A DNA stretch of 64,000 bases. Source: Beaufortia kweichowensis. Its lineage: Eukaryota; Chordata; Actinopteri; Cypriniformes; Gastromyzontidae. A program made the position numbers and the translations under genes. Shown piece after piece: positions 62,890-64,000 of this stretch. The stretch covers positions 1,591,890 to 1,655,889 of the forward strand of contig CM032797.1 in assembly GCA_019155185.1 (NCBI GenBank), given 5' to 3'. The notes beneath the pieces are model-generated. The model worked only from the letters and a program-made list of their open reading frames with translations. It was not told where the DNA came from and did no database searches. Positions within the stretch are counted from its first letter, which is position 1, and each line of letters begins with the position of its first letter.

Positions 62890-64000
62890 TTGAATCAGGT
62901 TTCTATCTCCTTTTTACAAATATATAAAAATTTCTCAAACACAGCTGACCAAAATGTTCCTAGAACTGGACATGTCCAGAACATATGACCCAAAGTAGCC
63001 TCACCTCTGTGACATCTACAACATGTCGGGTCTATTTCTGGAAATATTCTGGCCAGTTTGCTTCTAGAAAAGTGTAGCCTATAAAGGATCTTAAATTGTA
63101 GTAGTCCATGTCTGACACAAATAGGTGTTGAATGAATCCGCTTGACTGCTGACTGTCTCTGGGACTACACTTCCCAAGTCCTCTTCCCATTGTTTTTTAT
63201 CTAAAGACTGTGAGGCTCCTCTTTGAATAGAACTGTATACTGTTGATATCAGACCCCGCTCAGATACACTCAAGTCAAAGAGCTCCTTGATCCAACTGCG
63301 AGGAAGATTGTTCGACTGAGCTTCATAACTGCAGATACCTATAAAAATTCACATGTTTTGATCATATGTTCAAATGAAATAAAACTACTGCCCTGAAAGA
63401 AATCCATTACATATCTTATACATAAGCTTATTAATATTACATGACCAATAATCTATCTTCTTACAGAAAGATTTACATCTAAAATTACATCTAAATAGCT
63501 CTTTATATATACTTGTCACTAAAATTCCTAAGTACTTAAGAGTCACAGGTTATTTTAAATGAAAACTTTAAATGGTCTCACTGCCTTGCCTCCTTATTAA
63601 TTGGAAATAATATACTTTTATTGAAATTAATCTTATATCCCGGTATACCCCCAACATTATTTATAAATTGTATCGCTTTAGGTATGGAAATATCTGAATT
63701 GGATATATATATATATATATATTATTAGGTTGTATTATCTGCCTCTTTTCTTAAAGCTATAGCTAGGGGTTCTATTGCTATATTGAATAAGGGGGGGGGC
63801 AGGGGGCAGCCCTCTCTTGTACCCCTGTATAAGTGGAAATAGTCTAATATTGCCATGTTGGTTGTTATAAACGCAGTTGGATGTGCATAGAGTATACTTA
63901 TCCAGAAACAAAAATTAGATCTAAAACCAAACATTGAATAAATACTCATATTCAATGCGGTTAAAGGCTTTATGCGCATCCAACGACAACAGCACCGCCG
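62890..64000 (-). mobile_element. L1/Tx1-type LINE, 3' part, runs off the window
   Basis: Minus-strand reading from the window end gives LSLDAHKAFNRIEYEYLFNV, then the 63979-63725 frame with YRGTREGCPLPPPLFNIAIE and PLAIALR, the L1 reverse-transcriptase core. Further down come KKQWEEDLG (63273-63091) and, at about 63080-62940, LHFSRSKLARIFPEIDPTCC and GHMFWTCP, the C-terminal Cys-rich knuckle of L1/Tx1 ORF2. Frames are broken, and an (AT)n tract lies at about 63703-63722. It is antisense to phlpp1. Confidence 0.85.

Overview
The window looks like teleost genomic DNA, most likely from a cypriniform fish. Two multi-exon vertebrate genes lie head to tail on the + strand. The introns and spacers are packed with repeat families typical of fish: L2-type and L1-type LINEs, hAT elements and hAT MITEs, Tc1/mariner, a DIRS-like fragment and a CACTA/EnSpm-like element. 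Nothing points to a prokaryote. I read gene structure by joining GT/AG-bounded exons whose reading phases agree; family names come from recognised motifs, without any database search.

Region 1 (1-5899): an almost full-length but decayed LINE (555-3890) sits between perfect 18-bp target-site duplications and ends in a short CCTAA-type repeat tail. Next comes a DIRS-like reverse-transcriptase fragment (minus strand) that was split by an 878-bp hAT MITE (4301-5178) with perfect 8-bp duplications.

Region 2 (5900-11526): the 3' seven coding exons of a PHACTR gene (phosphatase and actin regulator). They encode an acidic stretch, three RPEL actin-binding repeats and the PP1-binding C-terminus. Earlier exons lie upstream of the window. 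An internally deleted hAT transposon (9011-10503) sits in its penultimate intron.

Region 3 (11527-17296): spacer with a foldback MITE, a Tc1 remnant, and a CpG-rich phlpp1 promoter with TCTCGCG boxes and a ZNF143-like site.

Region 4 (17297-60789, continuing past the window): phlpp1, the PH-domain leucine-rich-repeat phosphatase that dephosphorylates AKT and PKC. Eight exons encode about 774 residues: N-terminal region, RA-like region, PH domain and the first leucine-rich repeats. The PP2C phosphatase exons lie beyond 64000. Intron 1 (21 kb) holds a hAT element with a decayed ZBED-type transposase and a complete-looking 8.26-kb CACTA-like transposon (28431-36692). That transposon carries two minus-strand genes: a TNP2-like transposase, and an intact four-exon, 506-residue gene of the type annotated in fish as 'SAMD3-like', with a 749-bp solo LTR in one intron. 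Intron 3 (13.6 kb) is a pile of nested L2 LINEs and hAT MITEs in both orientations.

Region 5 (60790-64000): phlpp1 intron sequence with a short MITE, a 43-bp tandem duplication, and the 3' part of an L1/Tx1-like LINE on the minus strand running off the end. The host genes are ordinary. The most unusual object is the two-gene CACTA-like transposon with its intact accessory gene.
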